IMG/VR virus record: IMGVR_UViG_3300012685_000002
Span: 1-64,000 of that record
Reading direction: 5' to 3' (one strand)
DNA length: 64,000 nt
DNA from: a virus
Shown: positions 14,011 through 21,621 of the stretch, piece after piece
Position numbering within the stretch: position 1 is the stretch's first letter
Layout: each line of letters begins with the position of its first letter
Translations under genes and position numbers: made by a program
Notes under the pieces: generated by a model
What the model was told of the DNA's origin: nothing
The model's input: the letters and a program-made list of their open reading frames with translations, nothing else
Database searches by the model: none

Positions 14011-14196
14011 TTAGTTCGCGAAGCGGGCGCTGCGGGACTTGGCAGAGACCTGGGCGCTGACCATGAGCTTCTGGGCCAGCTCTAGGGCTTGCTCGGGGGT
14101 GAGGACGTACGCCGCGCCATCGTTGTCGTCATCCGTGTTGGCGTGGATGATCACTTGATCGTCAGCGATCTCGATGTGCAGGTTCGACTGGAACAT
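14011..14196 (-). CDS. Hypothetical 61-aa protein
   Basis: MFQSNLHIEIADDQVIIHAN is beta-like, then TDDDNDG and a helix (LTPEQALELAQKLM). The start overlaps the ATPase gene by 35 nt; GGGAGCAGCC precedes the ATG. No family recognised. Confidence 0.65.
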   Translation of the reverse strand: MFQSNLHIEIADDQVIIHANTDDDNDGAAYVLTPEQALELAQKLMVSAQVSAKSRSARFAN

Positions 14197-15061
14197 GGCT
14201 GCTCCCTTCCAAGTACTGCTGGATGACATGTGGCCCAGCGACGAAGGAGCCGAGCAAGTACTGCTCCAGCTCCACGGTCGTGCCACGGGGGTGACGCTGG
14301 CGCCAGTGCGTGGCCAGCTTGTCCACCTGTTCGCCTGTAGCATACAACAAGAGGGTCTGTGAATGCAAGAGCAAGGGGATCTCGGGCTGGGCCTCGCAGG
14401 TCCGCGTCTTCGTGAAGCTGAGCATGAGCCGGTTCCCCGCCACGCGCTGGAGATGGAGGCCTGTGTCCGCATCGTCCAGCCACGCTCCGCTGCCTCGGAA
14501 GAGCTCATCAGGATCTAGTTGCTCCTGGTCCACCACCGTCTTCTTGTCATGATGGATGAAGAAGTGAGTAGCCGTCGGGAACATCTCCTGGGACTTCCCG
14601 TAGATGAAGCTGGCCGCATCGTCATCGTTCGTGCCGAGCCGCTGGATCTTCCGCAGCGTGTCCCAGAAGATGATGGAGGGCCGGAGATGGGCGATCTCAC
14701 ACATGACCGGATCACTCATGGTCACTTGGGCCAGATCGAAGAACCGTGGAAAGAAGAAGTGGACATCCTTCAGTCGATAGAGCTCCTGGATCTGTCGGAT
14801 GCGACGCTGCTGGATGTGGGCCGACATGTCCGCTTGGACATACACGATAGGCCCATAGGGATGTGTAGGATACTTCCCAAAGAGAGCACCATGCTCACTC
14901 AGGCAGGCGATCAGCGTCAGGGCCAACTGGCTCTTACCGATGTTCCGCTTGCCATGAAAGAAGCAGATGCCCTCTCGGGGAAGAAAGGGCTCGATCAGGA
15001 ACGCCTGGGGGAAGACGTGATCCCGCAGGGCCTCAGCTGTCCAGAGGTGCTGCCCGCTCAT
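14162..15061 (-). CDS. RepA/AAA_25-like ATPase, probable replicative helicase or loader
   Basis: 299 residues of RecA-fold type: Walker A GKRNIGKSQLAL at about 38-49, Walker B SIIFWDTL near 130, and a THFFIHHDKK strand that fits the sensor position. Such proteins act as plasmid/phage replicative helicases or recombination mediators; the adjoining polymerase supports a replication role. The ATG at 15061 is preferred over the upstream extension, which overlaps the neighbour. Confidence 0.75.
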   Translation of the reverse strand: MSGQHLWTAEALRDHVFPQAFLIEPFLPREGICFFHGKRNIGKSQLALTLIACLSEHGALFGKYPTHPYGPIVYVQADMSAHIQQRRIRQIQELYRLKDVHFFFPRFFDLAQVTMSDPVMCEIAHLRPSIIFWDTLRKIQRLGTNDDDAASFIYGKSQEMFPTATHFFIHHDKKTVVDQEQLDPDELFRGSGAWLDDADTGLHLQRVAGNRLMLSFTKTRTCEAQPEIPLLLHSQTLLLYATGEQVDKLATHWRQRHPRGTTVELEQYLLGSFVAGPHVIQQYLEGSSHVPVEPAHRDR

Positions 15062-15581
15062 CCCGCCCCACTTGGATACCCACCTTCTGGAACGCGGCTT
15101 CGAGCTTCTCGAACACCTTCTTGGGGTCCATCCCAACCTGGGCGTGAATCGCGGCGGTCACGGTAGCGAACTTCTTCTTGAGATCGTGGGCGTCGTCGAG
15201 CGTGAGTTTGACCATGGCGTGATCGGCCATCTCTAGCAGGGTTTCCATGAAGAACAGACGCTGCTGGGCATCGGTGGGGTCGTCCATCCACACCTCGGGA
15301 TGGAACGCCATCAAGGCCGCACCCACCACTTGGGCCACGGCACAGTACTGAGGGAAGTTGAGATCGGTCAGGGACACGTTGACCTTGGATGTGTCATACT
15401 TCCGGTCATCCAACTCATCCAGGTCTTCATCGCCTGGATCGTTGTCTCGGATCACCATCGGCTCCTGATCGAGTGCGGGTCCCTGCGGCTGTGAGCAGAG
15501 TGGACAGTCGAGCGACTCTGATGCGAGCCACGAGGTGCCGCAGGTGGGACACGCTTGTTCATCCTTCGGCTTGTGAGACAT
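15033..15581 (-). CDS. Zinc-knuckle protein upstream of the helicase
   Basis: 182 residues. CPTCG ... CPLC (residues about 11-29) forms a short zinc finger, followed by an acidic linker (DPGDEDLDELDDRKYD) and a helical domain. SD AGGAGGCAGT before the ATG at 15581; overlaps the helicase gene by 29 nt. May be a helicase partner or primase-like accessory; inferred from position. Confidence 0.68.
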   Translation of the reverse strand: MSHKPKDEQACPTCGTSWLASESLDCPLCSQPQGPALDQEPMVIRDNDPGDEDLDELDDRKYDTSKVNVSLTDLNFPQYCAVAQVVGAALMAFHPEVWMDDPTDAQQRLFFMETLLEMADHAMVKLTLDDAHDLKKKFATVTAAIHAQVGMDPKKVFEKLEAAFQKVGIQVGRDERAAPLDS

Positions 15582-15592
15582 ACTGCCTCCTG

Positions 15593-16471
15593 TTAGAAGT
15601 TCCATTTGTGACGGAGATACGTTTCTACTGCTGCTCGCTGGGCATCGGGAATGACACTGTTGTAAACAAGCAGTTCAGCTAGACTTCCCACAAACCCGCC
15701 TGGCTGACTTCCATTTCCTCGACCGCCAACGAATGTCGGGTTCGCTGCAAGAACACTTGGCACTCCAGTGAACTGCGCTGTAATACGGTGCATGTTTCTG
15801 AGAATCTGGTTCTTGTAAAGCCACGGGATAGCTCTAGTGTTATCCAGCTGCACAAGCTGTTGTCCGCTGTACGCCCACGACCATAGCGCCCATTCTCCGA
15901 CGATATTGATACTTGTGCCATCGTTATACTGGTAAACATCAGTAGACAATCCTACGCCGCTTTGCCGGAGAATGACGATATTGACTGCGTTGGAAATGGT
16001 GAAGAGATCCTGATACTGAAAGATCCCTCCATTGTTGTTGCTCAAGGCAGTCGTGAGCAGCGTGTCGGTGTTGATCGACCCTGCCAGTCGTGTCAGGCTG
16101 ATAATCGAGTAAGGATTCGTGAAACCGAGCTTGACGAGCCAGGATTTCGCTGATTGGAGACATTGCGTCCCACTGAAAGCGACCACTGGGAGACCGTTCT
16201 GCCCCGGAACTGTCAGGGTGGGATTCCCGCCACCCGATCCCGAGGGGCCAAGATCGTTCCCGTTGCCACTTTTGTCTACCCATGCTGTCACACTCGATCC
16301 ATTCGTGCCGCTCAAGCTCGTGGCGTCATACCACACGAGCAAGTTATTGTCGGGCATAGGGTTGAACGCGCCGGGAGGGTCCATAGGAATGAACACCGCC
16401 GTGTTATCCGGCGTAGTCGTCTTGTCCAGATCCTTGGGTGCGTCGAATGAGCCTGTACGATAGCCTGGCAT
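15593..16471 (-). CDS. LamG/concanavalin-like lectin domain protein within the replication module
   Basis: 292 residues. From about 55 it follows the laminin-G_3 pattern: LLVWYDATSLSG, VTAWVDKSGNGNDL, NGLPVVAFSGTQCL, and ends AAVETYLRHKWNF, the usual terminus of that family. No signal peptide. Such domains bind carbohydrate in tail or surface proteins. Its start shares one base with the polymerase stop, so it is cotranscribed with replication genes, an odd place for a virion protein. Confidence 0.75.
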   Translation of the reverse strand: MPGYRTGSFDAPKDLDKTTTPDNTAVFIPMDPPGAFNPMPDNNLLVWYDATSLSGTNGSSVTAWVDKSGNGNDLGPSGSGGGNPTLTVPGQNGLPVVAFSGTQCLQSAKSWLVKLGFTNPYSIISLTRLAGSINTDTLLTTALSNNNGGIFQYQDLFTISNAVNIVILRQSGVGLSTDVYQYNDGTSINIVGEWALWSWAYSGQQLVQLDNTRAIPWLYKNQILRNMHRITAQFTGVPSVLAANPTFVGGRGNGSQPGGFVGSLAELLVYNSVIPDAQRAAVETYLRHKWNF

Positions 16472-17484
16472 TACATCCCCTTGTGCTCGAACTTGGCCAT
16501 GTGACCCCAGTTGTGACCCCGCTTCCACTCGACTGGAATGTAGAGCTCTCGACCGTGGATGGCAAAGCGGCGTTCGAGGAACGGGCTGACCGTGCGGACG
16601 AGGGTCGGAATGGCCTCTGGCGGGCTCTGGAACAAGAGTTCGTCGTGGATCTGGAGGAGCATATCGACTGGCTGGGTCTTGAGGGCGGTATGGACCCGGG
16701 GCAAGGCGTGGTTCATGAGCCACGCAATCGTGCTCTGGGGATAGAAGCTGAGACCCTCCTTGAGACGTTCATCAGGATCAGGGTTGTGGAACGTCCGACG
16801 GTAGCCGAAGCAGTTCCAGAGTACCCCATTCTGCTTCTCCAGCTCTCGACGGGTGGTATCCCACCAGAGCTCCAAGGGATGGAGCTGCAAGAGCTTGTGG
16901 TGCAGGACCGTGACCTGATCCTCGGTGAAGTACATCCCTGTCGTATCCGCTTCCTTGTTCAGGTTGAGGGTGATCGTCCGTACCTTGGCGGCGTACTGAC
17001 TGGCATAGCGGATGGTCTTGGCGATGTCCCGCTGGAGTGGCGTGATCTCCGTCTCGAACATGAACTTGGCTAGCTCGACATGCGTATCAATGCCAGCTTC
17101 GAGCTTCTCTAGGTACTTCCAGTCCTTGGAATAGGCAGCGCAGCAGAACGCTTCAGCTCCCACGAAGTCGCAGGCCACCAGCTCCATGCCCTCATCAGCA
17201 ATGAAGATGTCCCGCACCTTGTACTCGGGGTCCAGCTTCGCCACCTTCTTCTCCATGTTCTGGAGGTTGGTGGACTCGAACAAAAGACTGTCACTGCTGG
17301 ACATACGGAAGCTGGCCGTGTCCGGGGAGAGCACGGTACGGATACGGCCATCCTTGCCCGGGCTAAGGCGTTTGTACGTCCCCGCGACCTTGCGGTCCCG
17401 GACTCCCTTGAGCATCGGGACTACTACTGACTCCGCCACTGCTCGGCGTTCGTTGATCGACTTGATCGAGAACCGGCTGGACAT
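16471..17484 (-). CDS. Family A DNA polymerase, palm/fingers part (C-terminal half of a split polymerase)
   Basis: 337 residues carrying the catalytic motifs: FRMSSSD and LQNMEK, motif A VACDFVGAE (about 105), motif B RDIAKTIRYASQY (about 152-164, with Arg and Lys) and motif C QIHDELL (about 283). It lacks the exonuclease and thumb, which are in the 17918..19504 gene two genes upstream. A full enzyme would need both polypeptides to associate. Start ATG 17484 follows GGGGTGAAGG and lies inside the zinc-ribbon gene (122-nt overlap). Confidence 0.88.
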   Translation of the reverse strand: MSSRFSIKSINERRAVAESVVVPMLKGVRDRKVAGTYKRLSPGKDGRIRTVLSPDTASFRMSSSDSLLFESTNLQNMEKKVAKLDPEYKVRDIFIADEGMELVACDFVGAEAFCCAAYSKDWKYLEKLEAGIDTHVELAKFMFETEITPLQRDIAKTIRYASQYAAKVRTITLNLNKEADTTGMYFTEDQVTVLHHKLLQLHPLELWWDTTRRELEKQNGVLWNCFGYRRTFHNPDPDERLKEGLSFYPQSTIAWLMNHALPRVHTALKTQPVDMLLQIHDELLFQSPPEAIPTLVRTVSPFLERRFAIHGRELYIPVEWKRGHNWGHMAKFEHKGM

Positions 17485-17668
17485 CCTTCACCCCTTCGTC
17501 CTTGATGTCGAGTACCTGTTTGTGCATGTACTGCACGAAGCACATCGGGCAGCTCTTGAGCCAGATGGTGTTGCCAAGGGCATCCTTGAACTCTAGGAAG
17601 TACCACTCTTTCTTCGTGGTGTACCAGATGTGTCCCTTGGGACACTTGAGCTTACGGGCTTCGCTCAT
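17363..17668 (-). CDS. Zinc-ribbon protein between the polymerase halves
   Basis: 101 residues with CPKGHIW and CPMC about 30 residues apart (a C-x3-H / C-x2-C type site) and a helical segment. The last 40 residues (Ser/Gly/Pro-rich) lie over the polymerase start in another frame and look unselected, so the functional part may end near residue 60. Confidence 0.6.
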   Translation of the reverse strand: MSEARKLKCPKGHIWYTTKKEWYFLEFKDALGNTIWLKSCPMCFVQYMHKQVLDIKDEGVKDVQPVLDQVDQRTPSSGGVSSSPDAQGSPGPQGRGDVQTP

Positions 17669-17916
17669 GAGGCTCTGTCCGAGAAGCAGCGCACCCAGCA
17701 AGCGTATTTGCTGTCGTAATCATCATCCACCGCAATCGGAAACAGCTCGCCCTTCTTCACGTCTCTCTTCTTGTCGTCTTGAAGAGCCTGAAAATAGTCC
17801 ACTCGGGTGTACTTCCACACGACCCCTTCGTTGTCCAGCGCGAACAGTCCAGATGGGCCAACGCTGATCTGGATAAATCTTGATGTCCCGGCAGGATCTC
17901 TTGGAATGATTTTCAT
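17665..17916 (-). CDS. Hypothetical 83-aa protein between the polymerase halves
   Basis: MKIIPRDPAGTSRFIQISVG then GLFALDNEGVVWKYTRV, a beta-rich start like one blade of a propeller, then a charged tail. Ends with ATGA overlap to the zinc-ribbon gene and starts 1 nt after the upstream polymerase half. Function unknown. Confidence 0.65.
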   Translation of the reverse strand: MKIIPRDPAGTSRFIQISVGPSGLFALDNEGVVWKYTRVDYFQALQDDKKRDVKKGELFPIAVDDDYDSKYACWVRCFSDRAS

Positions 17917-17917
17917 A

Positions 17918-19504
17918 TTATTGCCCTCTCGCCCACCGCAGCACCTTCTTCAATGCGGTAGCGTCAGTGGTGATCTTGTTATTCCAGATGTTCTTGGGGG
18001 CCCCAATGGCCTCGTACAAGAAGGTCTTCATCTGCGCAGGAGAGTATGGATTGAAGTGGTACGCCGTGAGCTTGCCCGTACCGCTACAACGTACACAAGG
18101 ATGGAGCGTCGCTCCGATCTTCTTCCCGGGCTTCTTAGCGTAACCTGCGCAGCGCCAACACGCTTGGCGGCTGACTGTCCCGCCCCCGCAGCAATCACAG
18201 CGCTTCTGCCGAGCAAACGCTGCCACTCCTTCGCGTTGAATGTAGCGAAGGCCTTCACCTGCGCTGATCTCTTTCGCAGCTTCTGCGCGGGCTTGTAGGG
18301 TAGATAGACGATGGTGCTGGAGCTCGACATTGATCCGTACCCCTTTCAGTTGCATCTCTACCGTTGCGGGGTAGAGAGATGTGGCGAGTTCGTACTGGGC
18401 TTGGCAGCCTGCGGCCTCCATCTCGGGGAGCATACAGGCAGCCAGCCAGCGCGTGACGTAGGCATCGTTCCCGTTCAAGATGAACATCTTCTCGTTGTGC
18501 TGGGGATCATCCGGGAGTGGATAGTCCTTCCACCAGGGCAAGTTGAAGTAGAGGGAGGCGAGGAACGCGAGGCCCTTGCGGCTCATACGGCTGGGCGTAA
18601 TCGCTTTATCTTCTTCGTCCGTGTCACCAGATCCCGCAAGGTCAGGCTCCAGAGCCCACCACATTTGTTGTGTGTCGTGATGATAGTGACGTACACGGAG
18701 ATCATAGAAGAGTCGCATCGCTGGCACGTCGAACCCAGGTCCGTTGTGTCCAACTTTCGGCACGTCGGACAGAAGAATCTGCTTCCCGTATAGGTCAAAG
18801 TAGTGTCCCCACATCGCTACATACGGTTGCATGTCGTCTCCGCAGAAGCCGCTGCAGAGCAGTGCGGTCATGTCCCACTTCGTCTCAATGTCCCACGCCA
18901 CCAATCGAGAGTGAAGAATCTTCTCCACTTGGGCTTGGGTCTGGAGACGGAGGGGTACCGGGAACGCATCACGGGGTAGATCACCAGCAAGCCAGCGTCT
19001 ACCTCGACGGAGATCCATTCCCAGTAGATAGCGCCCTGGCGTAGGCTTGCGGAGCACTCCAGCGGGATGGAGGGTGGTGAGCACCAGACCGTCCGGTGTG
19101 TCCCAGAAGTAACCACGACGGTCTTCGATACCTTTGGCTCCAAGGATACCCCGCCCGGCAGTCGGCCATCGAGTACCGAGACAGGCGTATGATGCCTCGT
19201 TGCCGAGCGTGATAGTAAGGCTAGGCCGGAGTCTTCGACGGAGCTGTTGAAGCTGCTCAACTCCTTCAAGTACTCTTCCGGGCTCGTGAGCTTTGAAGTC
19301 GTTGGCCGGGGGACGCCAGCCACAGACGTTGGCGATGTTGACATCTTGGCGTCGGAGTCCGACGCTTCCGAGGACGGTGTCGAGGAGTTCCCCGGCTCGT
19401 CCAATGAACGGTCGTCCTTCACGTTCTTCATCCTCCCCAGGATCACGTCCAATCAACAGGATGTGTCCCGGCTCTGGGTGGTTGATCTCTGGCGGTACGA
19501 ACAT
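17918..19504 (-). CDS. Uracil-DNA-glycosylase-like domain plus 3'-5' exonuclease and N-terminal polymerase region
   Basis: 528 residues. About 12-175 resembles family 4 UDG (ILLIGRDPGEDE, GRPFIGRAGELLD, ITLGNEASYACLG, TTLHPAGVLRKP). About 210-330 is DnaQ-like: VAWDIETK (Exo I) and VGHNGPGFDVPAMRLF (Exo II). Then a thumb-like helical part with an inserted DnaJ-like zinc finger (CDCCGGG, CWRCAGYA, CVRCSGTGKL, about 430-470) and NPYSPAQMKTFLYEAIGAP, a segment that normally leads into the polymerase palm. The palm is missing here and is in 16471..17484. UDG-fused family A polymerases are known in some phages; the split is notable. Confidence 0.8.
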   Translation of the reverse strand: MFVPPEINHPEPGHILLIGRDPGEDEEREGRPFIGRAGELLDTVLGSVGLRRQDVNIANVCGWRPPANDFKAHEPGRVLEGVEQLQQLRRRLRPSLTITLGNEASYACLGTRWPTAGRGILGAKGIEDRRGYFWDTPDGLVLTTLHPAGVLRKPTPGRYLLGMDLRRGRRWLAGDLPRDAFPVPLRLQTQAQVEKILHSRLVAWDIETKWDMTALLCSGFCGDDMQPYVAMWGHYFDLYGKQILLSDVPKVGHNGPGFDVPAMRLFYDLRVRHYHHDTQQMWWALEPDLAGSGDTDEEDKAITPSRMSRKGLAFLASLYFNLPWWKDYPLPDDPQHNEKMFILNGNDAYVTRWLAACMLPEMEAAGCQAQYELATSLYPATVEMQLKGVRINVELQHHRLSTLQARAEAAKEISAGEGLRYIQREGVAAFARQKRCDCCGGGTVSRQACWRCAGYAKKPGKKIGATLHPCVRCSGTGKLTAYHFNPYSPAQMKTFLYEAIGAPKNIWNNKITTDATALKKVLRWARGQ

Positions 19505-19716
19505 TATGGCCGAAGGATGCGGCTCTCAGGCTGCTTCGCTGCCATGAGCATGCCTTGCACCGCGCTCGTCAAGATACCGACGGCGGCATAGAGGTTCGCG
19601 ACGTTGGACTGGATACTGATCTGGCCATCCGGCTCCAGCGTCACCATGATCTGTGCCTTGGGTGGCGCGACCGGCCGCATGGGCGGCGGGGCGTCGAGGT
19701 TGATGACATCAGTCAT
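19504..19716 (-). CDS. Hypothetical 70-aa protein
   Basis: Beta-like IMVTLEPDGQISIQSN then a hydrophobic helix (LYAAVGILTSAVQGMLMAA). Stop and polymerase start overlap as TAATG. GGAGCCAGCTC lies before its ATG. No family recognised. Confidence 0.65.
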   Translation of the reverse strand: MTDVINLDAPPPMRPVAPPKAQIMVTLEPDGQISIQSNVANLYAAVGILTSAVQGMLMAAKQPESRILRP

Positions 19717-19936
19717 GAGCTGGCTCCGTCGGCTTGGGGGACGGCTTCGATGCTTCCCGGGCTTCCTGGAAGATCTCCGCCAAGGACTTGTTCAGGTGCT
19801 GCATGATCTGGAGCGCTCCCTCCGGGTCCATCACGGGGATCGTTCCCGTAAACTCCCGGAGCAGGATCGTCCGCTCCGTGTGCTTCTTCGACGGCGCGTG
19901 CCGCCGTAGCTGGATCTTGAGAGAGACCAACCACAT
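19709..19936 (-). CDS. Hypothetical protein, helical C-terminal half
   Basis: 75 residues; the last 45 (VMDPEGALQIMQHLNKSLAE and on) look like a real helical domain, while the first 25 lie over the preceding gene and lack an SD. Either the start is internal or this part is joined to the upstream frame by frameshifting. Confidence is for the downstream half. Confidence 0.55.
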   Translation of the reverse strand: MWLVSLKIQLRRHAPSKKHTERTILLREFTGTIPVMDPEGALQIMQHLNKSLAEIFQEAREASKPSPKPTEPAHD

Positions 19937-20216
19937 AGTTCACATCCATGAGGAAGTTGTCGAGAGCGGCACCCATGGAGGCGTAGCCGTCCGCCTTCCC
20001 GATCACGGTGTCGGCACGGTTGCCGAGGGCCGCGTCGCGAATGAAGCGGATGATGGGCTTGAGCAGGGGCTCGATGAGAAGCAGACAGTTCCGACAGGGA
20101 CGGCCCTTGGACTCCGTGTGATCGCACAGGAAGCCTGCGCAGCCACGCCAGAACTGATTCCCCAAGTGCTCTTCGTCTGCAGCGGAACCGATACGTTGGT
20201 ACTTGAGTGACGACAT
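19713..20216 (-). CDS. Zinc-site protein whose frame runs over the next gene
   Basis: 167 residues from the ATG at 20216 (MSSLKYQRIGSAADEEH). The first 95 look real: CAGFLCDHTESKGRPCRNC is a four-Cys site, and ALDNFLMDVNYVVG closes a helical domain. After that the frame is Gly/Pro/Asp-rich and overlaps 19709..19936 by 224 nt. First gene after the tRNA operon. Confidence 0.6.
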   Translation of the reverse strand: MSSLKYQRIGSAADEEHLGNQFWRGCAGFLCDHTESKGRPCRNCLLLIEPLLKPIIRFIRDAALGNRADTVIGKADGYASMGAALDNFLMDVNYVVGLSQDPATAARAVEEAHGADDPAPGVYGNDPRDGPGGSAPDHAAPEQVLGGDLPGSPGSIEAVPQADGASS

Positions 20217-20396
20217 CCGTTGATGCTTCACAACTCTTGCCTCACAAGAGGGTCTGGGAAGGGTGGCAGACTGGTGGAGGCAGGCGGAGCGGGGGGCTTG
20301 CCTACCGTGCGTGTTGTATCTGCCCTTTCGCACAGTACAACCAGCGGGGCCGACTTCCCATCAGACGACGTACCGCCTTACGCGGTGTACTGTGAG
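20217..20396. other. Spacer between tRNA operon and the replication genes
   Basis: Contains hairpins ACCGC/GCGGT (near 20370-20385) and CTCTTG/CAAGAG (near 20236-20252) that could slow or end transcription of the tRNA operon, and a possible 19-codon ORF without SD. Nothing else assigned. Confidence 0.4.
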
Positions 20397-20467
20397 TTGG
20401 AGAGGTAGGAGTCGGACCCACATTCGACGGTTCAAGGCCGTCTGTCCTGCCATTGGACGACTCTCCA
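20397..20467 (-). tRNA. tRNA-Gln(TTG)
   Basis: Acceptor TGGAGAG/CTCTCCA perfect; anticodon loop CCTTGAA has C at position 33 instead of U; T-loop TCCGACT; A73; no CCA. Last gene of the operon. Confidence 0.85.
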
Positions 20468-20470
20468 GTA

Positions 20471-20539
20471 CAGCGAGTCTAGGTGTCGATCCCAGGACGG
20501 CAAGTTTTGGAGACTCGCCTGTACGCCGGTACACTCGCT
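20471..20539 (-). tRNA. tRNA-Trp(CCA) with shortened D-arm
   Basis: AGCGAGT/ACTCGCT; loop CTCCAAA; T-stem CTGGG/CCTAG with loop ATCGACA; G73. The D-arm is reduced to GTAC-CGGC-GTAC, giving only 69 nt. Confidence 0.78.
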
Positions 20540-20542
20540 ACA

Positions 20543-20614
20543 TGCAGCAACTAGGAATCGAACCTAGTCTCTCACCCATGTCAAGGGTGCGCGTTCCCAT
20601 CTCGCTCTTGCTGC
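20543..20614 (-). tRNA. tRNA-Val(GAC)
   Basis: GCAGCAA/TTGCTGC; loop TTGACAT; T-loop TTCGATT; A73. Its first base directly follows the deformylase stop codon. Confidence 0.9.
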
Positions 20615-21043
20615 TCAGTAATCGACGATCAACTTGCCCTTCAAGTGATCGAGCTCGTGGAGCAGGACTCTCGCCATCAGTCCTGTGGCGTGGATCTGTT
20701 CCCAGAGACCGTCCACGCTGCGGTAGTCCACGATCACTTCCAGCGACCGCTTCACCGGCTTCGTGATCCCAGGGAGGGAGAGACAGCCTTCCTCCTGTTT
20801 GTTCCGGTTGATCGACTGGGCCCGGAGATGCGGGTTGATCAACGCCAGCTTCTGGTTCTCGATGTTCACCACGATCACTTGCACCGGCTCGCCCACCTGG
20901 ATCGCGGAGAGTCCTACGCCGATCCCTTCTACTGTCTCGAACATGTCGTCGATCAATGTCCGAACCCCGTCGTCGATCTCCTTGAGCGGAAGAGACTTCC
21001 GACGGAGTGCCTTCATATCGAACTCTACGATGGTGCGCTTCAT
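20615..21043 (-). CDS. def: Peptide deformylase
   Basis: 142 residues with all three family motifs: GVGLSAIQVG (about 51-60), EGCLSLPG (Cys ligand, about 95-102) and HELDHLKG (HExxH, about 129-136). It removes the formyl group from nascent proteins; phage versions are short like this one. The ATG at 21043 is 2 nt after the discriminator base of tRNA-Ala (A-CT-ATG) with no SD, and the stop touches tRNA-Val. Translation from a processed, leaderless mRNA is inferred. Confidence 0.93.
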   Translation of the reverse strand: MKRTIVEFDMKALRRKSLPLKEIDDGVRTLIDDMFETVEGIGVGLSAIQVGEPVQVIVVNIENQKLALINPHLRAQSINRNKQEEGCLSLPGITKPVKRSLEVIVDYRSVDGLWEQIHATGLMARVLLHELDHLKGKLIVDY

Positions 21044-21045
21044 AG

Positions 21046-21119
21046 TGGAGGCATGGGGATTCGAACCCCAGTCGCTAGTTTGCGGGACTAGCATAATGCC
21101 CAGACTATACGATACCCCC
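21046..21119 (-). tRNA. tRNA-Ala(CGC)
   Basis: GGGGGTA/TGCCTCC includes the G3-U70 wobble that identifies alanine tRNAs; loop CCCGCAA (C33); T-loop TTCGAAT; A73. Followed after 2 nt by the deformylase ATG. Confidence 0.85.
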
Positions 21120-21123
21120 AAGA

Positions 21124-21326
21124 TGTGTGTTCCGTAGCCGCGATTCTGTTTTATCCCGTCATCTGTCTAAGCCCCAACCCGGGGTTCTCTAGGGTCAAGC
21201 GATCCCCTGTTTGGGTTGCAGCATTGCCGTGGTGCGAACCGCTACCCGCACTGCTTGGCGTCCCACGTCCCCATTGCTGTCGCGAACTTCCTCAGGTCTC
21301 TCGACCCGCGACGGGTCGAACACACA
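21124..21326 (-). ncRNA. rnpB: RNase P RNA (compact, about 203 nt)
   Basis: P1 is TGTGTGTTC/GAACACACA. CR-I reads GAGGAAGTTCGCG and CR-V ACAGAATCGCGGCTA; they form P4 (AAG, bulged U, UCGCG with CGCGG-CUA; the outermost pair is an A-A mismatch). Between them: GTGCGGGTAGCGGTTCGCAC (P12, compare bacterial GUGCGGUAAGAGCGCAC), CACGGCAAT (CACGGUAAA in E. coli), ACCCAAACAGGGG (compare CCAAAUAGGGG), GAACCCCGGGTTGG and AGATGA. So this is a bacterial-type RNase P ribozyme about half the usual size. It lies between two tRNAs in the operon it could process. Confidence 0.88.
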
Positions 21327-21327
21327 G

Positions 21328-21400
21328 TTGGGGGAGCAGGGGTCGAACCTGCACTCTCCGGGTTCAGAGCCCGGCGTGTTGCCAGTTACACCATCCCTCA
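21328..21400 (-). tRNA. tRNA-Gln(CTG)
   Basis: TGAGGGA/TCCCCCA with one A-C mismatch; loop CTCTGAA; D-arm GTGTAACTGGCAACAC; T-loop TTCGACC; A73. One base separates it from the RNase P RNA. Confidence 0.88.
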
Positions 21401-21401
21401 G

Positions 21402-21473
21402 TCTGGCTACCGGGAGTCGAACCCGGACTAAGAGGATCGGAGCCTCTCGTGATGTCCGTTTCACTATAGCCAA
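21402..21473 (-). tRNA. tRNA-Arg(CCG)
   Basis: TTGGCTA/TAGCCAG; loop CTCCGAT; T-arm CCGGG-TTCGACT-CCCGG; A73. Confidence 0.9.
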
Positions 21474-21474
21474 G

Positions 21475-21546
21475 TCCGGCTGGTGGGAGTCGAACCCACA
21501 CTGAAAGGTTCGTAGCCTTTCCGTCTCTCCGTTAGCTTACAGCCGA
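21475..21546 (-). tRNA. tRNA-Arg(ACG)
   Basis: TCGGCTG/CAGCCGG; loop CTACGAA, A34 presumably deaminated to inosine by the host; T-loop TTCGACT; A73. Confidence 0.9.
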
Positions 21547-21547
21547 G

Positions 21548-21620
21548 TTGGACTCCACGGAATCGAACCGCAGCCTGCTGCTTTTCAGGCAGCCGTGCGC
21601 ACCAGCTACACCAGAATCCA
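21548..21620 (-). tRNA. tRNA-Phe(GAA)
   Basis: TGGATTC/GAGTCCA; anticodon arm GCTGC-CTGAAAA-GCAGC; T-loop TTCGATT; A73. Confidence 0.9.
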
Positions 21621-21621
21621 G

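Noticed and set aside
21124-21326. tmRNA
   Set aside because: A GACGGGAT stretch resembles the tmRNA 5' end, but there is no tRNA-like 3' end or tag ORF, and all RNase P landmarks are present in order.
21124-21326. Protein frame through the RNase P RNA region
   Set aside because: Frames such as 21195..21473 cross tRNA-Gln(CTG) and the ribozyme core, with no SD and tRNA-derived repeats in the translation.
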